Assembly: GCA_031308135.1 (NCBI GenBank)
Contig: JAHLJT010009419.1
Span: 31,772,869-31,836,868 of the forward strand
Source of the DNA: Acheta domesticus
Taxonomy: Eukaryota; Arthropoda; Insecta; Orthoptera; Gryllidae
Direction of reading: 5' to 3'
Length of the DNA stretch: 64,000 nucleotides
Shown here: piece after piece, positions 12,367 to 24,430 of the stretch
Position numbering within the stretch: the first letter of the stretch is position 1
How the letters are laid out: each line of letters starts with the position of its first letter
Program-made: the position numbers and the translations under genes
Notes under the pieces: model-generated
What the model was told of the DNA's origin: nothing
What the model saw: the letters and a program-made list of their open reading frames with translations, nothing else
Databases searched by the model: none

Positions 12367-12566
12367 GTTCCCCACGTCTTTCAATAAATAATAAATAAAT
12401 AGATAAATAAAAATATTGAAAAGATAAATAATTAAAAATAAATTAATACACAAATAAATAAAAGTAAATTAATATATAAATAAAATATAAATAAATATAT
12501 CAATAAATAAATAAATGAAAATATATAAATATATCAATAAATAAATATATCAATAAATAAATTTTA
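12367..12566. repeat. Imperfect (AAAT)n microsatellite
   Basis: About 200 bases dominated by aaat/ataa tetramers with interruptions, directly followed by a strand-asymmetric pyrimidine tract. Confidence 0.9.
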
Positions 12567-12584
12567 AATGGCGGGAGGCTCGGT

Positions 12585-12900
12585 CCATTTGGTCTGGTCT
12601 TCCACCTGACCACGACTTTTTCCCCACCTTCCCTTTCCCACTTTCTATGTTTTTGATATTTTTCCTCTTACACTCTCTTACTCTCCCTCTCTCTCTCCCT
12701 CTTATCCCAATACTCTCAGCCCTTTCCTCTCTTGTCCTACCCCTTTTCTCTCCCTTCCTCCATCTTCTCATTCGTTCCTTCCCTCTCTTCAACTTTTTCT
12801 CCTCTCTCTTTCATCTTCCCCTCCTCTCTTTCATCTTCTCCTCTCTCCTCATCCTTCTCATGTCAAACTTTTATTTTTTAATTTTCTTCTCTCACTTTTA
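12585..12900. repeat. Polypyrimidine tract
   Basis: About 315 bases of nearly pure C/T on the forward strand (ctctctccctcttcc type). Long frames on both strands here reflect the low complexity. Confidence 0.85.
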
Positions 12901-12909
12901 ATTTATCAT

Positions 12910-13970
12910 CTTTCCTTTTTCTCTTGTTTTCTTTGATCATTATTTTTAGCAAAACGTTATATTCAGATCATATACTACGGAATTCGGAACAGTCAGAAAT
13001 AATGCAAATTTTAAAGGAGTACAAAATTGTTTTACAATAATTTAAAACTGAAAACAAATAAGGGAACGGGATTCGTAAACAACGATCAAACACAATCAAA
13101 TGAGAGTGAAGCAAGTGATAATTAGAAATAACTTCATGTATTCCATCAGCAATTACTCAATTCACCAATACAGCAATGCTAGGGGGAGACAGGCTTGAAA
13201 TACATTCGTAATATTTGCTAAACAATCCAAGCAAACATGCGAATGCACATATTTTCCATTCCTGGGAAATTATTGAATTGCATCATTGTTTTGGTATGAA
13301 TATGCGTACTAGTGAAGTTATTTTTTCATTACCACGGCCACTGATGTAGGTCATGTACTTTTAACATTTTTGAAGTATTCTTGATATATTTTTAAGTATA
13401 CTTAGGTTTTGTGTTTTTCAAAAATGTTCCAATATTTGTTATTACTTTTTTGCAATATTTTAGCAGATTAAATATAATACATTATCATAAGCAATGTAAA
13501 TTGATACATTAGCGATTCATGGGGACGTAAGGAGAGAATTTAAAAAAATGAAGGATCTTTCTAGGAAGTATTTACGATTGGTAATAATATGACTACTGAA
13601 GAAAGAGAGAGATTGGCAGAGAGAGGGGAAGTTGGAAGACGTTGGTGAGCGAGCTAGAAGACGAGAGGATATTAATAGATGAATACGCACACAAGTGGGA
13701 ATTGGATGAGGAAATAGCTTACAGGGATAGCAAGTTACATAATGGTACTATTGCAATAAACACGATAATGACAAGAAGAGTTATAAGTTAAGAGTATTTT
13801 GTGACCAACACAGAAAACGGTAAGTCGTTTTTATCGCGGGAGAGGGCAGCAATCTTCTCTGCAGCATTCCCAGACGCGGCGCTGATCTACAGGTCGGCTT
13901 GCTGGGTTTTGCCTAATCAGGCGTCTTCCACGGGCGCCGCGTCAGCTGGGACAATCTCGAAACATCCGAC
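12910..13970. other. Unassigned, AT-rich then mixed
   Basis: No recognised element in 12910-13590. 13590-13800 is purine-rich and resembles untranslated transposon sequence but cannot be assigned. Confidence 0.35.
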
Positions 13971-13974
13971 TGGT

Positions 13975-14302
13975 CTCCCGACATGTATGTTAATGTAGTG
14001 CATGTGAGTGTGTGTGTGTGTGTGTGTGTTTGAAAGTAAAGAGTGGGAATAGAACAAGGAAGAAGAAAGAAATATCGTCCGCGGACCTCTTTGTTAGGGT
14101 ACTTGTTCAGCATTCGCCTGGTGTTGCTCAGAGAAACCACAGAAAACTATCGATCATAGCTGCCGGTGGTTAGAATTTCTCTCCAGACAGCGGCTAAATG
14201 CGACTTAGCTCCGTACAAGCTAATGTCAAAAGGAAACTTAGAACTGTCCGGTGAGAGGCACTACAGTGGCATCAATTGATGCCCTAAGCCACCTCATCCG
14301 GT
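13975..14302 (-). mobile_element. SINE-like copy a (reverse strand)
   Basis: Read on the reverse strand it has a tRNA-like head, with ggtggcttagggc as a poor A-box and cagttctaagtttcc as a poor B-box. A body shared with copies b and c follows (gagctaagtcg, then attctaaccaccgg), then ttttctgtggtttc and caccaggcgaatgctg, a (CA)n run, and a terminal block ending catgtcgggag. The ttttctgtggtttc...caccaggcgaatgc string matches a widespread insect SINE/repeat body I remember. The call rests on order and similarity among three copies here. An embedded (GT)n microsatellite lies at 14003-14030. Confidence 0.6.
14003..14030. repeat. (GT)n microsatellite inside SINE copy a
   Basis: About 12 gt dinucleotides with one gagt interruption. 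Copy b carries a longer GT-rich array at the same relative place. Confidence 0.9.
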
Positions 14303-14488
14303 GAGGAAGCGGAAGAGAAGGGGAAGAGAATGGGCGGCGGACTGGGGTACAGCGGCGTGGGAGCCAACGAAGCGGTTGGACGTCTGACTGGGAGAGCGGT
14401 TGGCGGTCGGCTGGCGTTCCGGCGACGTCCTGCTGCGCCGCGGTTGGCAACCGGCCGAGCGATGAGCGCGGCGGCGGGCGGCGAGCGC

Positions 14489-15209
14489 TGGGCGTTGCCG
14501 TTGGGCGGTTGCCGTTGGGCGGTTGCCGTTGGGCGGTGGCCGTTGGGCGGTCGCCGTTGGGCGGTCGCCGTTGGGCGGTCGCCGTTGGGCGGTTGCCGTT
14601 GGGCGGTTGCCGTTGGGCGCTTGCCGTTGGGCGCTTGCCGTTGGGCGGTTGCCGTTGGGCGCTTGCCGTTGGGCGCTTGCCGTTGGGCGGTTGCCGTTGG
14701 GCGGTTGCCGTTGGGCGGTTGCCGTTGGGCGGTTGCCGTTGGGCGGTTGCCGTTGGGCGGTTGCCGTTGGGCGGTTGCCGTTGGGCGGTCGCCGTTGGGC
14801 GGTCGCCGTTGGGCGGTTGCCGTTGGGCGGTTGCCGTTGGGCGCTTGCCGTTGGGCGGTTGCCGTTGGACGGTTGCCGTTGGGCGGTTGCCGTTGGGCGG
14901 TTGCCGTTGGACGGTTGCCGTTGGGCGGTTGCCGTTGGGCGGTTGCCGTTGGGCGGTTGCCGTTGGGCGGTTGCCGTTGGGCGGTTGCCGTTGGGCGGTT
15001 GCCGTTGGGCGGTTGCCGTTGGGCGGTTGCCGTTGGGCGGTTGCCGTTGGGCGGTCGCCGTTGGGCGGTCGCCGTTGGGCGGTCGCCGTTGGTCGGTCGC
15101 CGTTGGGCGGTTGCCGTTGGGCGGTTGCCGTTGGGCGGTTGCCGTTGGGCGGTTGCCGTTGGGCGGTTGCCGTTGGGCGGTTGCCGTTGGGCGGTTGCCG
15201 TTGGGCGGT
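14489..15209. repeat. 14-bp minisatellite, ~51 copies
   Basis: A very regular array of gccgttgggcggtt across about 720 bp with almost no length variation. Units differ mainly at two positions: ggtt is the majority form, with ggtc, gctt, ggtg and gacggtt variants. Variants occur in runs, for example three ggtc units then ggtt units, and gctt pairs repeated twice near 14610-14690. This indicates local duplication of blocks. Since 14 is not a multiple of 3, each frame reads a 14-residue period, and no frame hits a stop on either strand. The 245-480 codon frames across it are therefore artefacts. The forward strand is G-rich. Confidence 0.97.
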
Positions 15210-15430
15210 GGGCGCCGGGCGATGCGCGCGAGCGCACGCACCGCCGGACGCGTTCCGTAATTCATTCATCGCGAACGCAGTCATGGCAGCTCCCACCGCA
15301 GCAGCCGCCGCGACCGCAGCCGCAGTCCCAGCCGCAGCGCCCCGCCCCTCCCGTCCCGTCACCACGCCCCCGCGCCGCCCGCGCCGCGTGGCCTGAGCCG
15401 CTGGACACCGCCCGCGCCAATTGCGTCAGC
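15210..15430. other. CpG-rich flank of the 14-bp array
   Basis: GC-rich, with gccgcagtcccagccgcag type short repeats. It returns to AT-rich DNA after 15430. No gene is supported. Confidence 0.5.
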
Positions 15431-15638
15431 GCTGCCCTGCATGCGAGTGCCGATCGTCGTATATCTTCTCCCATCTGCTCCAACTCGAAAAGCTTTACTA
15501 CAACTATTCGGCCTTATTCGGTACACATGTTCTATTTCTTATTCGTAATGAAAAAATTGAATCTGTCTGGTAAATTAATGTTCTTTTTAGGGTATCATTT
15601 CATCAGGGCGATCTTACACACAGATCGCGCTTCCTCTA

Positions 15639-15664
15639 CATCATCATCATCATCATCATCATCA
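15639..15664. repeat. (CAT)n microsatellite
   Basis: Eight to nine cat triplets. Confidence 0.9.
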
Positions 15665-15669
15665 GTCAC

Positions 15670-16880
15670 CGGAAAAGTCGTAAAAGCATTTCTACAGCTT
15701 TTCGTAATATTTATTATTAATAATTTTGTTCTGCTTGTCACAAAAAGGTATAGATATTTCAAAGAGATTTAATCTCAGCACAATTTTTATAATACTAATG
15801 TTTTTGGTAAATCATTCTCGCTTACGAATTTTGGATGCTAAATTTAACTACACGAAACTCAACTATTTGGAACAAGCCTGCCTTGTACAAACATATCAAT
15901 TGATCTTTTTTGAATAGAATTTTAAGTTACTAATATCAATAATGAAGTGACTAATCTGATTTCGATTCATGACTGGATATCTTCCCAAACTTTTAATGAC
16001 GATCTAGGCTATCAGTAAAGGTCGAATGAATTGCAAAAATGAGATATTCCCAACATGTTGTGATCAGCCGGACCGCAAACAAACTCCTTCGCAACTGTGA
16101 AGCAAATTACTCTTTAACGGCAGTGAAACTTTATTATCTCAGCACTTTACGTAAATATTTTGATGCCAATATTCATGTCACTTTTCTCATAATCGAATAG
16201 CCTGTCTCCTGATATTTGTTCTGAAAACTTGTCATCGCTGGCAAGTCTACTTTTCTACAGGATACAGTCTATTTGGACAAACAATCGCTCTCTCTCAGTA
16301 TAAAATCGAATCAAGCAAAGAGCTTCGTTAGCGAATTCCGTGCACAAACTGCATAGTGACTACATTTAATTTTAACAACACAATGGACTGTCAATCAGAG
16401 AAAACGAATCTCACATGCAATAGTGAAGAGATAGCTCTTTTTATTCTACTCTTTTGTAGAAAGAATTGAGGTAGAAAATGGATGAAAAAATTGTGTTTTT
16501 ATTACTCACAACAGAATATACTGATTTTATATTCTGTATCCATCATGTATGAACATGTACTAATCTACAGAAGTGCATATTCTATAGTATGCGAACGCAC
16601 ATGAAGTGAGTGAACATTAACACGACAGATGATACTGACATGAAACTGGAAATCACAGAATTTTGCAAAAACCTTGCTTGCAGCATTTTATTTTACGGTT
16701 CTGTCTCATTTCTTACGTAGACAGAAGTTTGTGTTTTCTCTTACTCACTTTGCCAAAAATTGAGCTAACTTATTAGAAAGCAAGTTGGAAGGGAAAGAAA
16801 GAGTTTACATACTTATGAGCGTAACGCGGGTAAGAAAATATTTATAAGGCTAGATAATATACTATAAACATGGTTATTTA
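15670..16880. other. AT-rich stretch, nothing recognised
   Basis: No supported feature before the 275-bp array. Confidence 0.5.
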
Positions 16881-16883
16881 ATT

Positions 16884-17694
16884 ACTATAATGCAAGTAAT
16901 TTTTCTAAAATAAAATAAAAATAATGCATGATAATAAAATTACAGTAAATTATATTTCAATAGCGAGTAATGTGTAAAATGAGGAATAAAAAATCAAAAT
17001 CTTACTATTATCCGTTTCATTCATTCCCAAAGCACCGGGACTTTTCAAACCTTCTCAAATACTTTCCTCACAAAGTCATAAAGAGAAAGACGTTTTAAAA
17101 ATACAGCGTGTCAAACCACCCAGCGCCACACCATTCGAAGCAAACAGTATTACATCAACTATAATGGAAATAATTTTTCTAAAATAAAATAAAAATAATG
17201 CATGATAATAAAATTACAGTAAATTATATCTCAATAGCGAGTAATGTGTAAACTGAGGAATAAAAAATCAAAATCCTCTTATTATCCGTTCCACTCTTTC
17301 CCAAAGCACCGGAACTTTTCAAACTTTCTCAAATACTTTCCTCTACAAAGTCATAAAGAGAAAGACGTTTTAAAAATACATCGTGTCAAACCACCCAGCG
17401 CCACACCATTCCAAGCAAACAGTATTACATCTACTACAATGGAAATAATTTTTCTTAGATAAAATAAAAATAATGTATGATAATAAAATTACAGTAAATT
17501 AGATTTCAATAGCGAGTAATGTGTAAAATGAGGAATTAAAAATTAAAATCCTTCTATTATACATTCCACTCATTCCCAAAGCATCGGAACCCTCAAATAC
17601 TTTCCTCCACAAAGAAAGAGAAAGACGTTTTAAAAATACAGCGAGTCAAACCACCCAGCGCCACACTATTCCAAGCAAACAGTATTCCATCTAC
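16884..17694. repeat. 275-bp tandem repeat, 3 copies
   Basis: Units start at 16884, 17158 and 17433 (periods 274 and 275), each opening with actataatgg or a close variant. Shared landmarks include taatttttcta, tcaatagcgagtaatgtgt, cccaaagca and ccacccagcgccaca. Copy 3 carries small deletions near 17590-17625. The 72-codon frame in copy 2 is broken in copies 1 and 3, so it is not a conserved protein. The array ends directly at a GC-rich patch. Confidence 0.93.
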
Positions 17695-17699
17695 AAGGC

Positions 17700-18160
17700 A
17701 CGTAACTGAAGGCTCTGCACCGCAAGAGGGAAGTCATGCGGCGAAGGAGAACATTGAGAAGACGTCAACGGAGGGCGAGCTGCGGAGCTTCCGCGGTGAG
17801 CTGCAAGACGTCGCCGAAGAAAGGGCTATCGGGGCCGCGGACGAGTGTTATGCAAATGGCGCGCGCGAGGCAGACCAAGGCGCGCGGAGGCGACGCGAGC
17901 TCCGTTGAGAGGGAGGGGGGCGTCTGCTGACGGCGATCGCAACAACCGGCGAAGGAAAGGTAAAGGGCCGACACGATAGTCAGTCGTACAGCCAGGCAGA
18001 TCTCGACGGGCGCAGCGAGGTGGATGCGGGCGCTGGATGAGCCAGTGAAGCGAGGTTGAGGTCGTGAAGAGAAGAGCAGTGGTGGCAGCAACCACCTGCG
18101 GAAGAAGGTACCGGAGTGGGGGCAAGGATCCCAATCACACGACGCCTATGAGGGTTCACC
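17700..18160. other. CpG-rich, purine-rich patch
   Basis: GC-rich sequence with frames of 60-108 codons on both strands, all overlapping each other. No domain or splice context was recognised. Confidence 0.5.
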
Positions 18161-18202
18161 ATCGTAAGATTTCTTCCCTGGCCTCAGTCGAGAAAAGTTG
18201 TG

Positions 18203-18620
18203 AGCTCCCGACATGTGTGGTAGCGTAAAGCATTCAAGTGTGTGTGTATATGTGAGTGTGCGTGTATGTGAGTGTGTATGCGAGAGTGTGTATGCGAGTG
18301 TGTATGCGAGTGTGCGTATGTGAGTGTATGCGAGTGTGCGTATGTGAGTGTGTATGCGAGTGTGTGTATGTGAGTGTGTATGCGAGTGTGTATGCGCGCT
18401 ACAAGTTTCAGTTGTGTGCTCTCATGGAATTCACCTGAAATTCATCTGGGAAATCACAGTTAACTCCGGCTTGGGATAGTTGGTCGCTAGAATACTAAAG
18501 ACAGTGATTGAATTCAGCCTAGCTATGAAGCTGCTACGGACGAAACTCGAACCCCTAAACCTCCTGGTGAACGACACTGAAAAGACAAAGGGTTTCTGCT
18601 GAGTTAACGCAAGTGGTGGG
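18203..18620 (-). mobile_element. SINE-like copy b (reverse strand)
   Basis: On the reverse strand it has a tRNA-like head, with ttaactcagcag as A-box-like and ggggttcgagtttcg as a good B-box. The body is shared with copy c (tagctaggctgaattcaatcactg, split here by position 18500-18530; then attctagcgacc) and followed by taactgtgatttccc. A long CA-rich array (18237-18395) and the terminal block ending catgtcgggag close it, as in copy a. tRNA-derived SINEs use A and B boxes as internal RNA polymerase III promoters. This copy is diverged and its length is inflated by the microsatellite. Confidence 0.6.
18237..18395. repeat. Compound GT-rich satellite inside SINE copy b
   Basis: Imperfect gtgtgtatgcga and gtgcgtatgtga units alternate over about 160 bp. 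It occupies the same place as the simpler (GT)n in copy a. Confidence 0.85.
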
Positions 18621-18840
18621 GGATTGCAGTAAGTGCTGCAGTAGAAGCGTGGGGATACCGAAATAGGGCAGGCGAAGACTGGATGACGTACTGAAGGAAT
18701 TAATTGAAGATGACAACTCATTTGATTTACCAGCAATAAACGCAATCATCTAGTCAGACTTGGCGATAAAATTCCATTAGAAGAGAAGGGCAAACAACAT
18801 TGGCATGGGTGTAGGATCAGAGAAGATGCGGAAGCGGAGA

Positions 18841-19272
18841 TGATTCTGAGAGAGCGAAGATCATGATACGAGAGCGGAGATGATGCTCAGAGAGCATCAT
18901 GATACGAGAGCGGAGATGACGCTCAGAGAGCGAAGATCGTGATACGAGAGCGGAGATGATGCTCAGAGAGCGAAGATCATGATACGAGAGCGGAGATGAT
19001 GCTCAGAGAGCGAAGATCATGATACGAGAGCGGAGATGTTGCTCAGAGAGCGAAGATCACGATACGAGAGCGGAAATGATGCTCAGAGAGCGAAGATCAT
19101 GATACGAGAGCGGAGATAATGCTCAGAGAGCGAAGATCATAATACGAGAGCGGAGATGATGCTCAGAGAGCGAAGATCATGATACGAGAGCGGAGATGAT
19201 GCTCAGAGAGCGAAGATCATGATACGAGAGCGGTATGATGCTCAGAGAGCGAAGATCATGATACGAGAGCGG
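18841..19272. repeat. 40-bp minisatellite, ~11 copies
   Basis: The array opens at gatgattctg. Each unit runs gatgatgctc, agagagcgaa, gatcatgata, cgagagcgga. One unit (from 18881) lacks 4 bases, and a few others have single changes. Each unit carries the palindrome atcatgat and two copies of gagagcg. Confidence 0.95.
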
Positions 19273-19289
19273 AGATGATTCTGGAGCAT

Positions 19290-19700
19290 AGATGATTCCA
19301 GAAGTGGAAGGTGAATGCAGAGTGAGCTGAATGTGGGAGCGGTGTTAATGCGGGAAAGGGGTGAATGTGGGAGCGGGATGAATGAGGGAGCTGAGTTAAT
19401 GCGGGGTCGGGTGAATTCAAGATGAATGCAGGAGGGGGGTGAATGGAGGAGCGGTTGAATGTGGAAGACAGATGAATGTGAAAGATCGATGAACGGAGAA
19501 GAGGTGTGGATGTGGCAGTGGTGTTAATGTGGGGACGGGGTGAAGGCGGGAGTAGGATGAACGCGGGAGCCGCAAGAATACAGAAGCGAGATGAATGCTG
19601 GAGCGGTTGGATGTGTGAGCGGGCAAATGTGGGAGAGACGTGAACGCAGGAGCGGAAAAAAAGTGTAAGCAGATTGAACGTGAGAGCTGGAAGAATGCGT
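19290..19700. repeat. Degenerate ~16-bp purine-rich repeat
   Basis: Imperfect units of the type tgaatgtgggagcggg recur about 20 times with drift in length. The reverse-strand frames of up to 255 codons here (Ser/His/Pro-rich) follow from the repeat. Confidence 0.7.
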
Positions 19701-19779
19701 AAGACGGGCGAATTCGCGAGCTGGGAATTCACGGGAGACGCATGGAAGCAGGAGGATGGCAGTTGAGTTTCCACGTGTG

Positions 19780-20340
19780 ACCCAGTTCGGCAGCGGCCAT
19801 GACCGTCCACGAGTCCGCGAGAACGAGCCGGGAGTAACGTAGCGAGCACAAACGCGCGTGGGCGGGCGAAGAGGAGCGACGCGGCCAGAGCGAGAGGCAG
19901 GTGAAGAGTGCGAGAACGAGGCGGAAGCGAGAGAACGAAGGGCGGCGGCGCCAGCGTCACGCACCATCGCGCGGCGCCGTTGCCCACAACGAGCGGCGGC
20001 AGCGGCGGCGCCTGTGACCGCATCCGCTTTCACATGCTAATGCGCGTGTTTGCAGCGCCCCGCGCGCCCGCTCTGTCCGCGCGGAAGTTGCAGCCATAGG
20101 CGGCGGCGGTGGTGGTGGCGGCGTCGGCGGCGGCGTCGGTGCCTCCAACTTTGCGCAACATCTTGGGGCTTTCGTATGCTAATTAGGCGTGGATATCCGG
20201 CGACGCGACGCGACGCGACGCGACGCCGTCTCGCCACCGCCGCCGTCTCCGCCGCTCCAGTTTCGGCGCCAAACGTGGCGTCGCCGCCGCGACCGCGACT
20301 GCTCTCCAGACGCTTACCCACCCCCCTCTCACGCCCCGCC
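19780..20340. other. CpG-rich patch with GGC runs and (GCGAC)n
   Basis: Contains gcggcggcagcggcggcg (19993-20010), a ggc/ggt triplet run (20098-20135) and the gcgac pentamer at 20200-20226. The octamer atgctaat occurs twice (20034-20041 and 20176-20183), a POU/homeodomain-like string that may be chance. No gene is supported. Confidence 0.5.
20200..20226. repeat. (GCGAC)n pentamer repeat
   Basis: Five pure gcgac pentamers, the same unit as at 119-166. Confidence 0.85.
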
Positions 20341-20419
20341 ATGGTATGCCCCGGCCCAGCCCGTCTCCACGTATCACGCCGCGTCCCGCTCCGCCCCCTC
20401 TCGTTCCGTCTGTTCCTCC

Positions 20420-20920
20420 CCGTCTAGTCCTGCCCTGCCCCTACCCGTTCCGTCTCGTCCCGTTCGCCATGCTCCGTCCCGCCGAGCCCCGCCACACTCT
20501 GTCCACACCCCACCGTATCACGGTCCGGCCTGGCCCACCACCTCCCACCCCACCTTCCCGCCCCACCCCTTGCGTTCCGTCCCGTCCCGCCTCGCCCTGC
20601 CCCGCCCCGCCCCGTCTCGGTCCCGTTCGCCATGCTCCGCCCCGCCGAACCCCGCCACACTCTGTCCACACCCCACCGTATCACGCTCCGGCCTGGCCCA
20701 CCACCTCCCACCCCACCTTCCTGCCCCGCCCCTCTTGTTCCGTCCCGTCCCACCTCGCCCTGCCCCGCCCCGCGCCACCCCGCCCCGTCTCATCCCGTTC
20801 GCCAGGCTCCGTCCCACCGAGTCCCGCCACGCTCTGTCCACACCCCACCGCATCACGCTCCGGCCTGGCCCACCACCTCCCACCCCACCTTCCCGCCCGC
20901 CCCTCATGTTCCGTCCCGTC
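20420..20920. repeat. ~168-bp C-rich tandem repeat, 3 copies
   Basis: The landmark cgttcgcca recurs at 20461, 20624 and 20796 (periods 163 and 172). Each is followed by the same ordered blocks: a Cys/Pro-poor cccgcc run, ctctgtccacaccccacc, tccggcctggcccaccacct and cccaccccaccttc. Frames of 185-267 codons on the forward strand and several on the reverse are products of C-rich composition. Confidence 0.9.
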
Positions 20921-20934
20921 CCGCCTCGCCGTGC

Positions 20935-21025
20935 CCCGCCCCGTCTCGTCCGGCTCGCCCTGCCCCACCCCGTCTAGTCCGGCTCGCCCTGCCCCGCCCC
21001 GTCTCGTCCGGCTCGCCTCGCCCCG
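20935..21025. repeat. ~31-bp C-rich tandem repeat, 3 copies
   Basis: Three units of ccccgtctcgtccggctcgc plus a short ccctgcccc linker follow the 168-bp array. They appear derived from the same base vocabulary. Confidence 0.8.
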
Positions 21026-21189
21026 CTGCCTCATGCCCCGCTCCGCCACGCTACGCCGCGCCAAGCCCCGTCGCACTTCGCCCCGACCTGGCCCGCCACG
21101 CCGCGCCACGCCTCGGTCGCGCCGACGAGCCACTCAGTGCGCCGGGTAACGTCGCGGAAATGAAAGTGTACGACGTGCGCGAACCATGA

Positions 21190-24100
21190 TTTTCCCCCTT
21201 TGTTCTAAGGACGCGCTTCAGTTCATGGAGGCGCGTTTAATGCCAAACAGGCCACTCAGTCCGCGGAGTAAAGAGTTTCGTAGTTACTGAGATACAAGAG
21301 GATGTTTCGTTGTATCTCCATTGTTATATTGCGTTTTTGTTGCTTGTGTGTTATGTGACGCTAGTGAACATTATGTTTAAGCTTTGCTAATTTAAGAAAT
21401 TTCTGAAAGTCAACTAGACAGTAACCATAGGAGTAGGCAGCCTAAAATAAGAAGAGAGCAACTACATTTATTGGTCTCTCTGGTCCCGCTTTAACATTTT
21501 ACTTTTTTAATTACATACGTATATTTTATGTTAGCACAATAAATAATTCATAAGTATAAAGGAATGAATTTCTAACATTTTTGGTACTATTTATAATTTT
21601 ATATGTTGAACCATTTACAGGGTTGCCAGTTTGTGTGTATAGCCTCTCCCCACAGGTCGTCTATTATTTTTCCACATCGTCAGCTTAAAGAAGGGTAAAA
21701 TCTGGAATGGGGCATACTTACGATAATAGTTTTACTGCATAGGGCCCTTTTGAAGTTTTCAAGGAAGCAACGCCACCTGCCCCACTGTGCATATGAATAT
21801 GAAAAACCAAGTTGCAAACGATAATATTTCGCATATTTAGCTATTTATAATGAAATGTTGACTTGGAGTGGAGTTGCTAGTTTGAATCGTCGGAGTTTAG
21901 CCTGATATCCATTACTTTTTCTGGCAAAACGCTTAGAGAAGTTCTCCTGCGAGCGGGAGGTTTCTCCATATTTGGACACTAAACGGATATTACACATTCA
22001 CCTCCCCTCACGCCAAAACTTCGAGCGCGAAACTGTATTCAAATGCGTGGAACATTTTCCAAACCCGTGATGTTGACGCCAAAATCATATTTGGTGGGGA
22101 GAGAGAAAGGAGACAGACACATTTCGTTTTGCATAGAATATTTTTCTTTTTATCCTTCACCAGTGATGCCAAAAGAAAACTTCAAAATTATTGAGTCATT
22201 TTCTGTGGTAGTATGTACTGAAACAAGTTTCAGTGTTTCAACGGACGAAAGTGCTTATACTAAATATTATGATACAAAGTAAATGGTCGAAATCCTAACA
22301 ATGTACTTATAACATGCATTTTATACCTTCTAACCCGTTACGTGCTCTAGACTATAGAAGATTTATCTTTTAAGAAGAGCAAAGTATTTTTATAACAGAC
22401 ATTTTTTAAATAAATTAGTTCATTTTCAACTTTAAACTCAATTCGTTTTGATGTGTTTTAAGGGTTTAAAACACTTCCTTCCTTTCATCTTTCCATCAGA
22501 TTCTAAGTAAAGATTATCTTATAAAATAAGACAGTAAAAATGTGACCCGTTTCTGTAGACAATTTTCAATCAGTTTCACAGTGTTTTGCACCTTAGACTG
22601 GCACCTTGTACTTCCACACTTATTCGTCAGATCAAACTTAATCAAAGCGTTTTTCATTTAAAATATGCAGTAATAATTTAAATGAACAGTCATTTCTAAG
22701 AAATTAAAGTTTAAATATATATTCATACTGATAGATATTTATAAATAAAAATATAATTTTACTCTGACATTTAATGCGTGAATAAATGTTGGGTAAGAAA
22801 TTACATAGTTCCTACGGAAAATATATACAGCTCTCGCCGGTTACAATACCAAACGAATTCAATTCACCTTTTTGCGGAGAAAATAACGTTTTATCTTCGG
22901 CAAAATAAAACAGGACCAAATCCAAGTATTACATAAAGACTTGTGGTGTGTTTCTGATTTCAAATCACCTTAGCATCCGAGAATAATCATCAGAGGTGTC
23001 GAGTTCGATGTTACATAACCAATCACGTAACTGTATAAAACATTGTCTCAAATGGAAATATATCTTGCATCATTTGATGAGCCGTAAATATTGAATAACT
23101 TGATGAACATTTACTCAATTTTTTTGTTCCTGCATATTTCTAAGAAAAAAAAAGAGTGCAAGAAATGTGAGGATTCAAATGAACAAACAGTCGAAATGAA
23201 AAATAGTATTATTATATTTTGAGTTATATCTTGTTGATATTTTTTAATTCAATAATCCTTTTTCTTTTTACTTCTTGAAGTCATTTTCGTATAATTTATA
23301 CTTGCTGGATCCGTACGAAAATTCCATACTTGTAAATCATTGATGTATTGTATGTTCACCGCATATTCCCACTCATGTTAATCGAAATTAAACTGGAAAT
23401 TCAAAACTTTAAGGGTTCATTTATTACTCAATACTTCTATAAAAGTTACTGCGTGATATAGTTCAATGCCTTTCTTGCCGAAAGAAAAGCTTTTTGGCAG
23501 CACGTGACACGAAGTAACAAAATCCTCAACAAATGTAATAGAACGTCCAAACGTCACAGTTTGTAGATTACGGTATATAAAACATAACTTGTGTTCTTTA
23601 CAGGGGTCCTAAAAGTGGTTTTAAGTCTCTAGGATGCATTATTTACATTTATGCACGATACAAAATGTCTTGTGGCATAATGTGTTTGGTGGATTGCATA
23701 TGCGTCTGATATTCCAAATACGTCATTATCTGCAAACAACAGTATTTCGTCTTAACTCTATTTGATACGTCCTTAGAGTAGCTATTTGCTTTCCATCAGT
23801 AATCCACTTACGAGGGTTTGTATCTGTGGATTCTTATACAAAGGAATAATAAGTCATGTTTCATTACCGCATTATTTATAGAGAGCATACAAAGAGTGAA
23901 ATAAGGTATAGCTATACGTTCCTTACAAGTATCATAAACGTATATATTATACGATTACAATTAAATATAAGAAAAACAACACCTATTTTTCGAATGATTT
24001 CACGCTTCACAGTAAAAAAAAGGACAGGCAAAGAAAATGGATAAGACTCATCATATATTTCAACGATTCCTGAAAATATTTAAGTTGTGTAAGTCGAAAA

Positions 24101-24430
24101 TATAATGAAAAATAGATATTAAAACGAATTCACTAAGACGGAAATTTGAAATATGTTGTTGACATTGCAACCATGTGATTACTTCGTGTCGATATGAAAG
24201 TTAAGAAAATGATTACCCATACCCATCCTGCAATTCTCATGATAGTGCACATACTTTTTACTGTCACTCCAACCTCATTGTTTAAAGAGACAACAGTTGT
24301 AAAACACATGGTTCATATATGAATACAAACAACTATAGCACAAAAAAGGCACTGATAAAGTGCTGATGAAATTGGTGAGTAAACACTGCTGTTACACAAT
24401 GACTGAGACAGTTATCACAACAAGACACAT
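21190..24430. other. AT-rich stretch, one hairpin
   Basis: 3.2 kb with no recognised gene or element. A small hairpin gtgttttaa/tttaaaacac lies at 22453-22474. The 79-codon frame at 22043-22282 has no recognisable motif. Confidence 0.5.

Noticed and set aside
14238..15772. Forward and reverse frames of 245-480 codons
   Set aside because: They run through the 14-bp minisatellite in all phases on both strands. The repeat unit simply contains no stop.
17244..17462. 72-codon protein in the 275-bp array
   Set aside because: The frame is interrupted in the other two copies of the unit.
20034..20183. Two atgctaat octamers as POU sites
   Set aside because: Only two sites 142 bp apart. Too little to separate from chance.
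20050..21189. Pro/Arg/Ser-rich frames up to 267 codons
   Set aside because: C-rich tandem repeats give open frames on both strands. No domain is seen.
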